A stretch of DNA of 64,000 bases, from the NCBI RefSeq assembly GCF_007655135.1, contig NC_045132.1, positions 2,294,001 through 2,358,000 of the forward strand. The letters run 5' to 3'. A model generated the notes under the pieces. That model was not told the DNA's origin, made no database searches, and saw nothing but the letters and a program-made list of their open reading frames with translations. Source of the DNA: Punica granatum. Taxonomy: Eukaryota; Streptophyta; Magnoliopsida; Myrtales; Lythraceae. The translations under genes were made by a program, and so were the position numbers. Positions 1 through 11,181 of this stretch are shown piece by piece. Numbering within the stretch: the first letter of the stretch is position 1; the number at the start of each line of letters is the position of its first letter.

Positions 1-341
1 GCAAGAAACAGATGTTCCCACAACATTCCAATTGTGCTGAAAGAAGATTGCCTAGAACAACTTCGAGACCCGGAACTTTGCAGGGATGCATGCCAAAAAA
101 TGCCTTACTAATTTTGTCTTGAGTAACAGGGCTATCCAACCTTGCAAGCTTCTCAACAGCAATAACAGGAAAGCCATTGGGAAATAATGTCAGATGCCCG
201 GCCACCTCCTCGGTATAAAGGTTCTGGAAATGCATAAAGGCCATGTTATGCAGCTGCTCGCTAGCAGTCACCCATACTCCAACCTCCCCCTTTAAGCATA
301 GAAATATGGATTTCCTTTCTTGTAATGGTCCGTGGTACATT
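1..341 (-). pseudogene. LINE (non-LTR) reverse-transcriptase fragment, cut by window edge
   Basis: Read on the minus strand, this stretch stays open and gives a LINE-type polyprotein segment just upstream of and entering the reverse-transcriptase domain. It contains 'LKGEVGVWV', 'MHFQNLYTEE', then 'FPVIAVEKLARL', 'PVTQDKISKAFFGMHPCKVPG'-like residues. These match the plant LINE order (G-x-W, F-x-N-L-Y-T, P-V-T, A-L-F-x-M-x-P-x-K-A-P-G-x-D-G). The usual KAPGPDG is degraded to KVPGLEV, so the copy is probably dead. The 3' part lies left of the window. At about position 342-384 the similarity stops where the 376-bp tandem array begins. Family recognition is by eye. Confidence 0.6.
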
Positions 342-383
342 TTTGGAAGGAAATCAAACGGAGGCATAATTTTTTTCCCCTTA

Positions 384-1513
384 AAAAGGGATGGTACACA
401 CCTTGGAATCGTGGGATCCCACGATTTTCAGGAAGGGGCCTCACTGGCTGCCACCCCTCGCCCTCAGAAGTGAGGAGGGGTCCACGTCAGGGAGGGTCCC
501 ATGGCCCTCTCCCCTTCTCCTTCCTTCTCCAATTTGTTCATTCTCTCTCTTTTCTTCTTTATTTTTTTTAGTTTTCCAATAAACCTTTAATTATTTCTGA
601 AAATATTTTGGATGGAAACCTACAAAGTTGAACAAAAAAAAGTTTAGGACCATGATGAAAATGCAAAATAAGGAAGGTAGCTGTGTTTGGTTTTAGAGTT
701 GAGTTTTGATTTTAATTGGTTTGTATTAACTGTGTTGTTGAATTATGAGAAAAAGTGTGAAAAGGGATGGTACACACCTCGGAATCGTGGGATCCCACGA
801 TTTTCAGGAAGGGGCCTCACTGGCTGCCACCCTTCGCCCTCAGAAGTGAGGAGGGGTCCACGTCAGGGAGGGTCCCATGGCCCTCTCCCCTTCTCCTTCC
901 TTCTCCAATCTGTTCATTCTCTCTCTTTTCTTCTTTATTTTTTTTAGTTTTCCAATAAACCTTTTATTATTTCTGAAAATATTTTGGATGGAAACCTACA
1001 AAGTTGAACAAAAAAAGGTTTAGGACCATGATGAAAATGCAAAATAAGGAAGGTAGTTGTGTTTGGTTTTAGAGTTGAATTTTGATTTTAATTGGTTTGT
1101 ATTAACTGTGTTGTTGAATTATGAGAAAAAGTGTGAAAAGGGATGGTACACACCTCGGAATCGTGGGATCCCACGATTTTCAGAAAGGGGCCTCACTGGC
1201 TGCCACCCCTCGCTCTCAGAAGTGAGGAGGGGTCCACGTCAGGGAGGGTCCCATGGCCCTCTCCCCTTCTCCTTCCTTCTCCAATCTGTTCATTCTCTCT
1301 CTTTTCTTCTTTATTTTTTTTAGTTTTCCAATAAACCTTTTATTATTTCTGAAAATATTTTGGATGGAAACCTACAAAGTTGAACAAAAAAAAGTTTAGG
1401 ACCATGATGAAAAGGCAAAATAAGGAAGGTAGTTGTGTTTGGTTTTAGAGTTGAGTTTTGATTTTAATTGGTTTGTATTAACTGTGTTGTTGAATTATGA
1501 GAAAAAGTGTGAA
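384..1513. repeat. Three tandem copies of a 376-bp repeat
   Basis: Three nearly identical units start at about 384, 760 and 1136. Landmark spacing is exactly 376 bp: a perfect 20-bp palindrome centred on GGATCC recurs at 407-426, 783-802 and 1159-1178. Each unit has a GC-richer half, a pyrimidine-rich stretch, and an AT-rich tail. The short open frames in each copy are the same chance frame and are not genes. Similarity fades into AT-rich sequence after about 1513, although fragments of the tail motif recur to about 1600. Confidence 0.93.
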
Positions 1514-4500
1514 AAAGTAATGAATAGTTGAAAGAAAGTAATGATTGTGTTGTTGAATTGTGGAAAAAGTAATGAATAGTTGAGATAATTTAATATTAAA
1601 AATTGAATTGAATGGTTAAAAAATTGAAGAAAAAAGAAAAAAGTAATAATTGTATTGTTGAATTGAAGATAAGTGGAGTAAAGTTTAAAAATTTTAAAAA
1701 ATCATAAGATTTAGAATAAAAATAGCCGATGTGATGACTTTTCGTGAGAAATAGTACGAAAAGGGGAGGATCGAGGGGGAGTCTCGATCTCTCTCTCAGA
1801 TTCTTAAATGAGAATGTATCGAAGAAATGTAGAAGAATTGAACTTAAGGTTGAGGAGTGTGCAGACTCGAACTTTGGCTCGTTGGTGCCCGCATGCATGT
1901 GCGCTGATCGCACCACTTGAGAGTGTTCACCTTCCCGGGGACGCTTGCCGGACACACGTGAGAAGGGAGTTGCCACTACCTATTTACGACCCGGAGGTCG
2001 AGAACCAGTGAGTTGTCCGAGTCTAGGGGTAATAGGTACACTTAGTTTGCTAAGGCATATGGTCTGCGAAACCAGGAGTTCCAAATTTGGGGATTCTGTT
2101 ACGTGCGGGCCTATATCTCGCACGCTCTATTGTTACTCTAATTTTTCCAAGGTTTGTCATTTTTAATTAATTTACCGCGTTGACTAGGTTTCGCTCAATT
2201 CGCCTGGTTTGATACCGTAAAGTCGTGAAAATGATTGATTCGGCTTAAGAGACTGAAAAAGGAGCAGATCCTAGTCCACATGGACCCTGATCGGTTTGCG
2301 TTCGGCCAATATTCCACTCATGCTCAATGTGAGGTTTGAAAGACTGAAACCGAAATTAATGCGATGAGGGCTCATGATAGCCGGAGGTTGGGTCCAACCG
2401 AACCAACGGGTCCCAAGACAACCAAATTGTCCTCAAGATAGTCGTGAGACTGACCGAGCTCCTTGGTGATTGTCTAACCTTGTTTCGCGCATCCCGAATC
2501 AAGTTGTCCTCCGCTTGGATACTACTGGGTTCGAAACAACGACTCAAGGCTAGACCAGATACTACGCTCGGGTCACACACACTCAGTGTATGTGGAGGCG
2601 TTAGACCCCGTGATCGATGATTGGGACGTTGGATTCAATGTGAATTGTTCCTATGAAGTCGGGCTCGACTCGCAAGAAAACATATTAAAACATATAAAAA
2701 CAAATAGAAACAGATAAAAATAGACTAAAATAGATGGAAATAGATAAACAAACAATTGGTGTGAATTAAGTGTCATGTTTACGTGATTATCATATTATGA
2801 TTCGGGGTTGCTTGGAAAACATGTTTCTATCCTATGCAGGCAAAAACAGAAAAGATGCATGTGATGAAAGTCAGCCATGGGCCACCCTGGAAGGGCATGC
2901 GGCATTCGGCATTGTTGAAAGAAAGGGTTTAACAGACATGATGTATGTCGTCAAGCTCTGAGTGTGTCGATTTCTTTTAAATCCTTATGTTTTGTGACAC
3001 TAACAATTAGCAGATTATGACATAAGTGTGTTTTGTTGGAATTCTAAAACCTTGGGTTTTGCCTCGCCTATTTTCCCGTGCTTGATTATGTCGAATGCAT
3101 GATTAGTCCCCTTTTTTTATGTTTTATGACAGATAAACTTCAGTCTAATCACAAACTTAGGACAATGGGAACGCGAAACACCACGGGGGTGCCAAGGCCT
3201 CTGTTCATGCCCTATGAAGAACCGGACAACCTTTCATCGGTCGTTCCCATTCACGAATCTAGTCCATCTCCTAAGTGTTTGAATCTATGCCAGAATGATA
3301 GAAAAACTTCAGTTGGGTAAAGAGGGTTATGCAGATGAGACCTGCACCTGCACGAGCTGCCTGACTTTATCCGTGGCTTGGAGTGTTTCAATCACTCTAA
3401 CCCTAAGGTTTTCTGTAAATCATAAACTGATACTCTTGCCCTTGAGACGGAAAAATTGATTTGCAAAAATGAGACTGCATGACACAGCCCACCTCGGTCG
3501 GTAACCGGTATCGACTGATCTCCTGGATCCTCTAGGTTCATATATAAATCCTAAGGGAGCCGGAAAACTAGTCGGTCTATCCCGGAAATGGTCTAGGAAG
3601 AACTCCCGTATTCCAACTTGAGCCACCTCAAATTGGGCCCAGACTCGAGTCAGGACACACGAGCCTTTCCAAGATATCCATGCTACATAGACCACACGCC
3701 TAGATATTTGTGAAGGGAAGTGGGTTTGAAAAAGGGTACGATTATCGGTTCGTGATTTACTGGCTTGATTACAAATTAATTACCAGTTCATACAATTCAT
3801 TTACATGTCGAGTGAGTTAATTAGCCGAGTGGATCATCTCGATTACTACGTGTATGTTTTGGTTTGTGGGTTTCAAGCCACCGAGCCGGCCATTGCTGGA
3901 TCGCTTAATGAATGCTCTAATTCCCGATGATCTCGAAATTAGATCCGATTTTAAATCGGCTTTACGTGATTAAACCGAGTCGTGCAAGATTTTAGTTAAA
4001 AATGTAATCAAACATCCCAAAGCACACAAGCACTTGCATACAAAATGACAAGAAAATTTAATTTTTTGATTTTTTTATGTCCGAGTGACCAATTAAGCTG
4101 ATTTTGGTGTATTTAGTTGAATTTATCCCCTAAAACCGAGTGACAAATGAGATTAATTCATGTGGGTTCCTTCTCACTTTAATCAACCGATTTTAAGTCC
4201 AATTCTTTAAAAGTCAATGCTCGTGTTTGAGTCCGTTTTTATTTCACATGTGTCAATTTTAAAGGTCAAAGTTTAACTGTAAAACCAGTTCGTTATTTTC
4301 CGTCCCAAGCTCAAATTTTCTCAACATCATACGAGCGAAGATCAGCCAATTAAATGATTCCTAGTCATGACATCGAGCTCGAGGGATCATACCTTTCCCA
4401 AGCCATCGTCGGGAGGAACTACTAGGGTCTCGAGTTGCTTACGGACAAACTCGTAGTGAGCTGTTTGAAGTGCACCTTAGCAGCTACAGTGACAGAGTAG

Positions 4501-5640
4501 TAGTGGTAGGACTAAAGGAGCTTAAGGAGAGGTTGCACAGTAGCAACGAGCTAGCTCGAGGAGCCCGGGAGAAATGATAGGAACGGCTTGGCAGCAGTGG
4601 CTTGGCTCAAGAGGTGTCGATGTGGCTTTAGGGCAGTTGAACAAAGAGCTATAAGGAAGATAGCAAACATAATAAAGAATTATGTTATGACCAGAAGAGA
4701 GAAAAAAAATGAAAAGAGAGATAAGCATAAGAGAACAACGACAAGGGACTTAGCTCGGGATAGGAGCAAGGGCAACTCGGAGAGGGTCGGCATAGCAACG
4801 ACTCAACTCATGGACTTCAGAGGATTGCCGACAGCTACAAATAAGCTCAGGGAAGCACAGTATTGAGGGGAGAGGCCCAGCAACAACACGAAGACGACAA
4901 GGAGTTGAGGAGGACGTTATAAGGGAGGCAAGCTCAGGAAGCTCGAGGAAGCAACTCAGGGGAACAACACAGCCATGGTGACGTCCAAGGAAGACAAAAG
5001 GGAGGAGCTGCACCATAGCAGCAGCACAGAAGCAGTAGCGGTAGTAGCACGACCACAACATGGGTAGTAGCACGGTAGCATCAGTGAGCAGAGGAAAGGA
5101 GGGGCATTTGAGGAGTATGGCTACCATGGTGGATACAGTAGTGGTGAGGCTGTGTGCTGTTTTGTCCGAGAGAGAAGAGGAGGAGGGAAGGCTCGGATCT
5201 GGTCTGCTCTCCTGAGTGAGAGGGGGGAGGGAGAGAGAGAGAAAGATGATGATGATGGTAACGTGAAGAAGAAAAATATTTTAAAATCCCAAGTATCGTC
5301 TCGATTTTTTGAAAAAAAATGAAATTGATGCACATAAGGCTTGAAATTCTCGTCTTTTCAACTGGATAGCCGAAAATTAATTCGAGATCACCATTGTGTT
5401 AAAAAAAATTCTAGAATCAATATTATGCAAAAAAAAAAATTGGGCTCCGAGTTTTGTTTCAGAATTTGAAAATTGAATTTGACACATGTAAAGCCCGAAA
5501 ACGTCCCGCAAAGTAATTTTTCATGAAAATATGAAAGTACAATAAAATTAAAGAAAGGCCCCGATTTCAAAAGCAATGAGTGTCGATAAATGAAGAATGT
5601 GGTCGAGTCCCCTTCCACGGTCTCCGAGCGCTGGTGGACC
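1514..5640. other. Noncoding, retrotransposon-derived-looking sequence
   Basis: No convincing gene. At 1725-1850 the sequence resembles the terminal part of the LTR found at 8044-8537 (same TGTGATGA-TTTTCG start and a later AAATGA-AAGAATAGAACTTA-like stretch). 1900-2600 and 3700-4500 have the moderate GC and absent ORFs typical of noncoding retroelement leaders. 4500-5300 has many AGCA/CAGTAG-like simple motifs and a GA-rich run at about 5215-5250. Open frames here are short, overlapping and in both strands, so I treat them as chance. Confidence 0.4.
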
Positions 5641-6084
5641 AAAATAAGGTACTGACAAGGAGTACCTAAAATGGGTATTTGTAGAAGTCTCAAAATATCT
5701 GTATCGAGATATCATAATCTGTATAAAATATTTGATAACAAATAACAAGTACATGTACTTTCCAATATGGTTACAGATAGGAAATATCTCTTAAGGATAT
5801 AATATATATATATATATATAAAGAGAATATTTTACAGATAATATGAGAGATTTTAAGAGATATAGGTAGAGAAATATGCTCAATAGGAATTAATTACCCA
5901 ATCTAGAGTATCAATGTGGGCCCATGACAATAAGTAGGGCCTAATGAGTCAGGCCAATTTTCTTGTCCCTAACATAAGCCCCCCACTCTTATGAGCTCGA
6001 GTTTCGAGAGGTCATCGGAGTAGATAAGCGTCGCCCGATTACCTTCATAATAATTGGTCCTAAGACATGTAATCAAGAAACTTG

Positions 6085-6445
6085 CAAAAAGGCTAAACCT
6101 TCACCGTAGGATAACGCGAAGAGTGCTCTTATAAGCAGAGAGGCTCAACAGATAAACCTTCGCTGTTAAATAAGCGGAGGGTGCTCCTGTTAAATAAGGA
6201 GGCTCGAAGAATGGATCTTCGTTAATTAAGCGAAAGGTGCTCCTGTTAAATAAGGAGGCTCGTAAGATTGACCTTCGCTGTTAAGTAAACGAATGGTGCT
6301 CCTATAAGTAAGGATCCTTAAAAGATAAACCTCCATTGTTAGATAAGCGAAGGGTGCTCCTATAGACAAAGAGGCTTAAAAGATTGACCTCCGCTGTTAA
6401 ATAAGCGGAATTTGCTCCTGTTAAATAAGGATGCTTGAAGAACTG
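6085..6445. repeat. Minisatellite, about six units of 57-60 bp
   Basis: Units follow the pattern GACCTTCGCTGTTAAATAAG ... GGTGCTCCTGTTAAATAAGG ... GGCTCGAAGA with substitutions. The array lies between the gag remnant and the polypurine tract of the LTR element, so it is an internal, noncoding tandem repeat of that element. Confidence 0.85.
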
Positions 6446-6599
6446 ATGTGATAAAAGATGATCGATAAATGACAAGTTCAAATGTAATTCATGATAAGCA
6501 TAGAGTTCATTATTCATAAACTGGAACCCTAAGGAAAAGTAAACCTACTGCAAAGAGATTGAAATAAACACGCATTCTCAGTGTATCATGTTAATGAAT

Positions 6600-8013
6600 T
6601 ACTCCTTGCAAGGCATCCTCACGGTCGTTGCCTATAACATTGCTTTGGTGAGGCACGACACTCCTTTCTTGGTTGTTGTGCTGGACAAATGAGTTAAGGT
6701 GGCTGCGTTGAATCAACTTTTCTATATCCTTTTTAAAACTCGACAATGCTCGGTGTCGTGGCCCCCAAGCTTTGTGGTACTTGCAATACTAATCAGAGTA
6801 TTTCTCTACATCCCCCAATTCATTCACCTGTGGAGGTTTCGCGAGGTCGAGCCTCTTGATTTCATGGAGGACAGTAAATCTTGGGACAACGAGGGGTGTG
6901 AATCTTTCAAACTATGGAGGCAAGCGTAGCTCCATCTTTCTGTCACTTCCAGGATAGTCCTTTCGCTTCTCCCCCACACGCTCAGTCTAGCTTGAGAGAG
7001 ACTCTTCTAATATTATGAACTTTTGGGCACGAGCTGCAAGGTCAGCAAAGTCCTGTAGAAGTGTAATGATGAGACTCTTCTTGAGCCCCCTTTTCCTCAA
7101 GCCTCTTTAGAAGGCAGACATCGCTTCGCAAGGGGTCGAGCTCTCTATCTCAATGGCGACCTTGAAGAAGCGCTCATATCATGCTCGAAGCATCTCTCCC
7201 TCTTTCTGCTCCATGGTGCATAACTCATTGAAGTCGAGTTTCACTCGCCGGGTCACCGTGAACCTTTGTATAAACAACTCTTGCAGTTTCTTGAAGCTGG
7301 CAATAGAGCCAAGATCTTACAAGTGAAACCAGTCGAAGGCAATCTCGGTGAGAGTTCTCGGAAATAGCAAGCATTGGAGGTTCTTCGAAGCACCTCTTCC
7401 GAAAAGCAAAGTGATGTGGTGACGCACATGGTTGATTGGATCTCTTTTTCCATCAAAAGGGTTATTTGAGAAAAAATAAATTTATGAGATACCTTGGTGT
7501 TGATGATATCTTGTGACTGAAGGGATTGAAGGTTCTCGCTAGGAGATGGAAGGCTCAGTTGCTTTTGCTCAGTCGCCTGAATAGCTTTTGCAACCTTCTC
7601 CTCGATGAGTTGTTGGACTTCTACAGGAGACAGGGCTGCAACTTGTTTAGGAGGGAGTGTAATCAGTAAGGACATGTCGTTGGGCATCTTCTCAGAGTTC
7701 CCTTTGCGGCGAGGTTTTATTCCGATGCTTGATGGAGGCAGTATCATCTTTTGCGTGGTTCAGGCTTTGGTTCACTACTGCATGATTGTCCAAGTTAGCC
7801 TGAGGCTCCTAAGAGGTTATGATGATTGCCTCCATCGCTACTCGAACTTCAGGCACTAGTTGATCTGACGTTCAGATCATGCTGTGGTGGTGGCGGATCT
7901 TGACTGGCCGACTGCGCCGGATTGTTGGATGCAGCCTGCCATAGAGGGCTTAGAGCCCCCCGAGACCTGTCGTTTCCTGCTTGAGAGGTGGCCCCACTCC
8001 TAGCCAGAACCAT
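6600..8013 (-). pseudogene. Ty3/gypsy-type Gag, broken by stops and frameshifts
   Basis: An ATG at 8011-8013 lies about 30 bp inside the 5' LTR and begins 'MVLARSGATSQAGNDRSRG'. Further on, in changing frames, are 'VEVQQLIEEKVAKAIQA', the retrotrans_gag core ('DPINHV', 'FPRTLTEIAFDWFHL', 'SFKKLQELFIQRF', 'EQKEGEMLRA', 'YERFFKVAIEI') and near the end a zinc-knuckle-like 'YCKYHKAWGHDTEHC'. That order (gag core, then C-x2-YH...GHDT-x2-C) is the plant Ty3/gypsy Gag arrangement. Several in-frame stops (for example after WFHL, after MLRA and after AMSAF) and a frame change near 7450 make it a pseudogene. It probably once encoded the capsid of this non-autonomous element. Confidence 0.75.
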
Positions 8014-8589
8014 TGTTTCTTCTCAATGGTGGAAAACAACAGATGTGATGAATTTTCGTGCTATTTCCCACAAAAAGTGCTAATGTTATGATTCAAAAAA
8101 ATCCGGTCTTGATCACGTGCATGTCGCAAGCCTCGAGTGTCTTGCAAAAAAGGGGAAGAATGGGAAGGAATCCCGATTTCCCTCTCCGATGCTTAAATGA
8201 TAGTGTGTACGAGAAGAGTAAAGAATAGAACTTAGGGTTTAGGAGTACCTGGATGGATATTTATAGAAGTCCTGATATATCTGTATTGAGATATATAATA
8301 TTTGATAACAAAAAGACAAGTATATGTACTTTCCATATATATAGTTAGAGATAGGAAATATCCATAAAGATATAATATATGTATATCAGGAGATTATTCT
8401 AGAGATAATATGAGAGATATTAAGAGATATAGGTAGAAAAATATGCTCAATAGGATGTAGTTACCCAATTTAAAGTATCAATATGGGCCCCGGACAGTCG
8501 GGCCTAACGAATCAGACCAATTTTCTTGTCCTTAACAGTTTGTATTGATTTTGCTAAAAGTTATCGTATCATTTGATTGCTTGTTTAAC

Positions 8590-9240
8590 AATTGGTTAAG
8601 CGTGATTGGAAAAAGGGCCTAACTCAGTACGTGCAAAAGCAAATTTGGAATACGAAGATCTCTGCAAGCAAGCATGATGCAGCGTACAACGCGAGTAATC
8701 GTCACAGACCTGTTGATTCGCGCACGAATACCGGAACTACGACATTCTATACCTGTTGATTTTACAAATACTAGGAATAGGCATCAAACTCGAATCGATC
8801 CGAGATTGGACAAAGCATGAAAGTTCTGAATTTTATTGATAATCCAAAAGACGACTCCTTTAACCCTAGGGCTTACAAAGCTTAAATAAGGTTTAAAAAA
8901 ACCTAAATCGCACAAAAAGAAATAAACTTTCCTAAAATTGCGAAAACACCCTAATTAACATAAAATTATCTGTTTAAGGCCCTAAACGATGGAATTCGCC
9001 TAAAATATCAAAATTTCACAGCCACAGACTGTGAGTTTTGCTCCAAAGGCCGTTTCCAATGAGATAAGGTCATCAGAACCTATTTTTCTAGGTACCAATT
9101 TTCCAGCTCATCTGCCGCATCAAAGCAGCAGCGGCCCTCTCTGATTTCCTACCAGACACTGACCCTGACTCTCACACCAAGGCAGAAATTCAGGGCCCTG
9201 TCCTATCATTTATATTGATTCGACACGATGAAGTTGATGC
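8590..9240 (-). repeat. LTR-like dispersed repeat, copy 1 (inverted relative to 59340-59820)
   Basis: The reverse complement shares long, recognisable blocks with 59340-59820: the ATTTAAGCTTTGTAAGCCCTAGGG block, the TTGTCCAATCTCGGA-TCGATTCGAGTTTGATGCCTATT block and the CGGTATTCGTGCGCGAAT block. The presence of a TATTTAAG promoter-like box and absence of ORFs suggests a solo LTR or noncoding retroelement end. Exact termini were not resolved. Confidence 0.6.
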
Positions 9241-9431
9241 TAGAATCCATCCAAGAGATCGATCTAAGTTAATTCATAAAAATAGAAACAGCTACGAAAC
9301 TAAATTAAAACGTAAATATTAACTACCTAAATCATAAAATGAATATCCCTCGAATATGAACTACCTTAATATCGAGATATCATATTATTGGCTTTTCTAA
9401 TCATAAAATGCCTCTAACAAAGGCACACCAT

Positions 9432-9548
9432 GAGCAGGTGGATATTCAGAAGAAGGCTGAGCAGCATGTTGAGCAGGTGGATCCTCAGAAGAAGGCTGAG
9501 CGGTATGTTGAGCAGGTAGATCCTCGAAAGAAGGCTGAGTAGCATGTT
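9432..9548 (-). repeat. Three 39-bp repeats in frame with PP2-like gene 1, beyond its stop
   Basis: Three direct 39-bp units lie immediately downstream of the gene 1 stop codon. On the minus strand they remain open in the gene's own frame and encode a 13-residue motif close to AQPSSEDPPAQHA, repeated with changes. This frame continues to a stop at 9397-9399. See the finding on the truncated tail. Confidence 0.85.
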
Positions 9549-9579
9549 GTTGTTGTTGTTGTTGTGCATCTAGATTTTG

Positions 9580-11148
9580 TTATTGTTGTTGTGTATCTAC
9601 ATTTTGTTGTTGTTGTTGTGCATCCACATTTTGTTGTTGTCGATTAGAAGGCCGAGGGGTGATTGTAGTTTTGGGCTTGAAGGAAATACCACCGAGCTCA
9701 ATCTCACTCTTCCATGTCCCGCCATGCTCGTAAATGCAGAACTGCAGTTCCCCTACATTCTCAGTTGTCATCATAAATTCATGCAGCGAGATATCCTTCC
9801 ATGATCCTCCCTTGAGCAGTTCCTTGAAATTCCTTTCACCGTCCACCTTGCATCCATCTGGGAGTGTAATCTTGAAAGACACTGGGGCATCGAATTTAAC
9901 TATTTCAGCATCCACTGACTTAACATGAAGTACGATTTCATATTTGATGCCCTGCGAGAGTGTCACGGTTTGGAACTTCCCAGAGACGTCGAGCCAACAA
10001 ATATTTCGCAGTTTTCCTATTGTAATTTGGATCCTGTTATCCGAAATTTCAAATGAAATTGTCAGCGATTTGTCAGCTAGAGATCGCTAAGATGGAACAT
10101 CTATATAAAGTATTGGATTCGCTGACAACATGAGAGTACATATACTACGAAACTCCATGAAACAATCACATTCAACGAGGAGTTGAATGAATCAGAAAGT
10201 TTACGTGAAGATCTCTTATTATTGAGAAGAGTCAGAATTAATATATACATATATATATATATATATGTCAACAATCTGATTGAAAGATATCTTTGTTTAA
10301 CGGATTAATCGCTTGAAAAGCTGAGATTTGATTAAGTTTTTCATCTAAGTTTTCGAGAAGAAGCATCTGGTTTTAAATTATTACTTAATATGCATTGATA
10401 CAGTAAAAATACGCTAACAAAATGTATTATATATAACGGGTATATCAAGTAGCATGATATCAAAACACACAAAAAAAAATTGTTAACAGTAGATTTTTTT
10501 TGTGATATTTCTAAAAACCAAGATGAATTAGTGAACGCTTATTGACTTGTGACCTTGTGATATGGTATAACTGTTTTCTCGACAAAAGGAGCTGATCAAA
10601 CATACTAACCTCTATATAACTAATGTAAAGTAGCTGAATACCCGTGCATTGCACGAGAATAATAAAAATTAATTATTTTGGTGAAGAAAAATGTTATAAA
10701 TATATGCACGAATTAAAAACTTATTAGAAGAAATTGAGATATTATGAATTATAAGAGAAGATATCTAAGTAAATAAAACAATCTATACGTATCTTTTTTT
10801 GGTCCTAGTTCTTTTAACAAATAATTAACCATTGTAGCGCTTCAAAAATTAATTATGCTAGAGACAAATCAAAATAATGAAAGGAAAAATTCTCATGTGA
10901 CAAAAAAGAATTGGATTAAAATATGTTTGCAAAATATCAAATAACACCGAGGACATATATGAGGATGTGTGAAAATAAAAGAATCGAATAAATATATGTT
11001 AGCAAATATATGAATCAAAAGAAAATAATAAACACCCCAAGCAAAATATCATTAGAACAACATAAGCAAAGGGAAACCCTATGAAGCCTTTTTGAAACGA
11101 CCAAAATGATGTAAGATAGGTGTTGGCATTGAATGAGCATGCAACATA

Positions 11149-11181
<33 letters not shown>

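Larger units (their letters stand above)
5660..8537 (-). mobile_element. Gag-only LTR retrotransposon (TR-GAG/LARD-like), decayed
   Basis: Two direct LTR-like copies bound this element. The 5' LTR is at about 8044-8537 (+ strand TGTGATGA to CCTTAACA; TG/CA termini). The 3' LTR ends at 5974 (CCCTAACA), is recognisable from about 5660, and diverges further left. They share long stretches such as the AGAGATAGGTAGA-AATATGCTCAATAGGA region. Just inside the 3' LTR (5975-5988, minus strand) is a purine run GAGTGGGGGGCTTA, a good polypurine tract, which fixes the orientation as minus. Between the LTRs are a gag remnant and a minisatellite, and I see no protease, reverse transcriptase or integrase. 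No target-site duplication was identified. Confidence 0.75.

Noticed and set aside
1596..2011. Overlapping frames of 126 and 67 codons on opposite strands
   Set aside because: No motif and LTR-like context. The frames do not continue or show any family resemblance.
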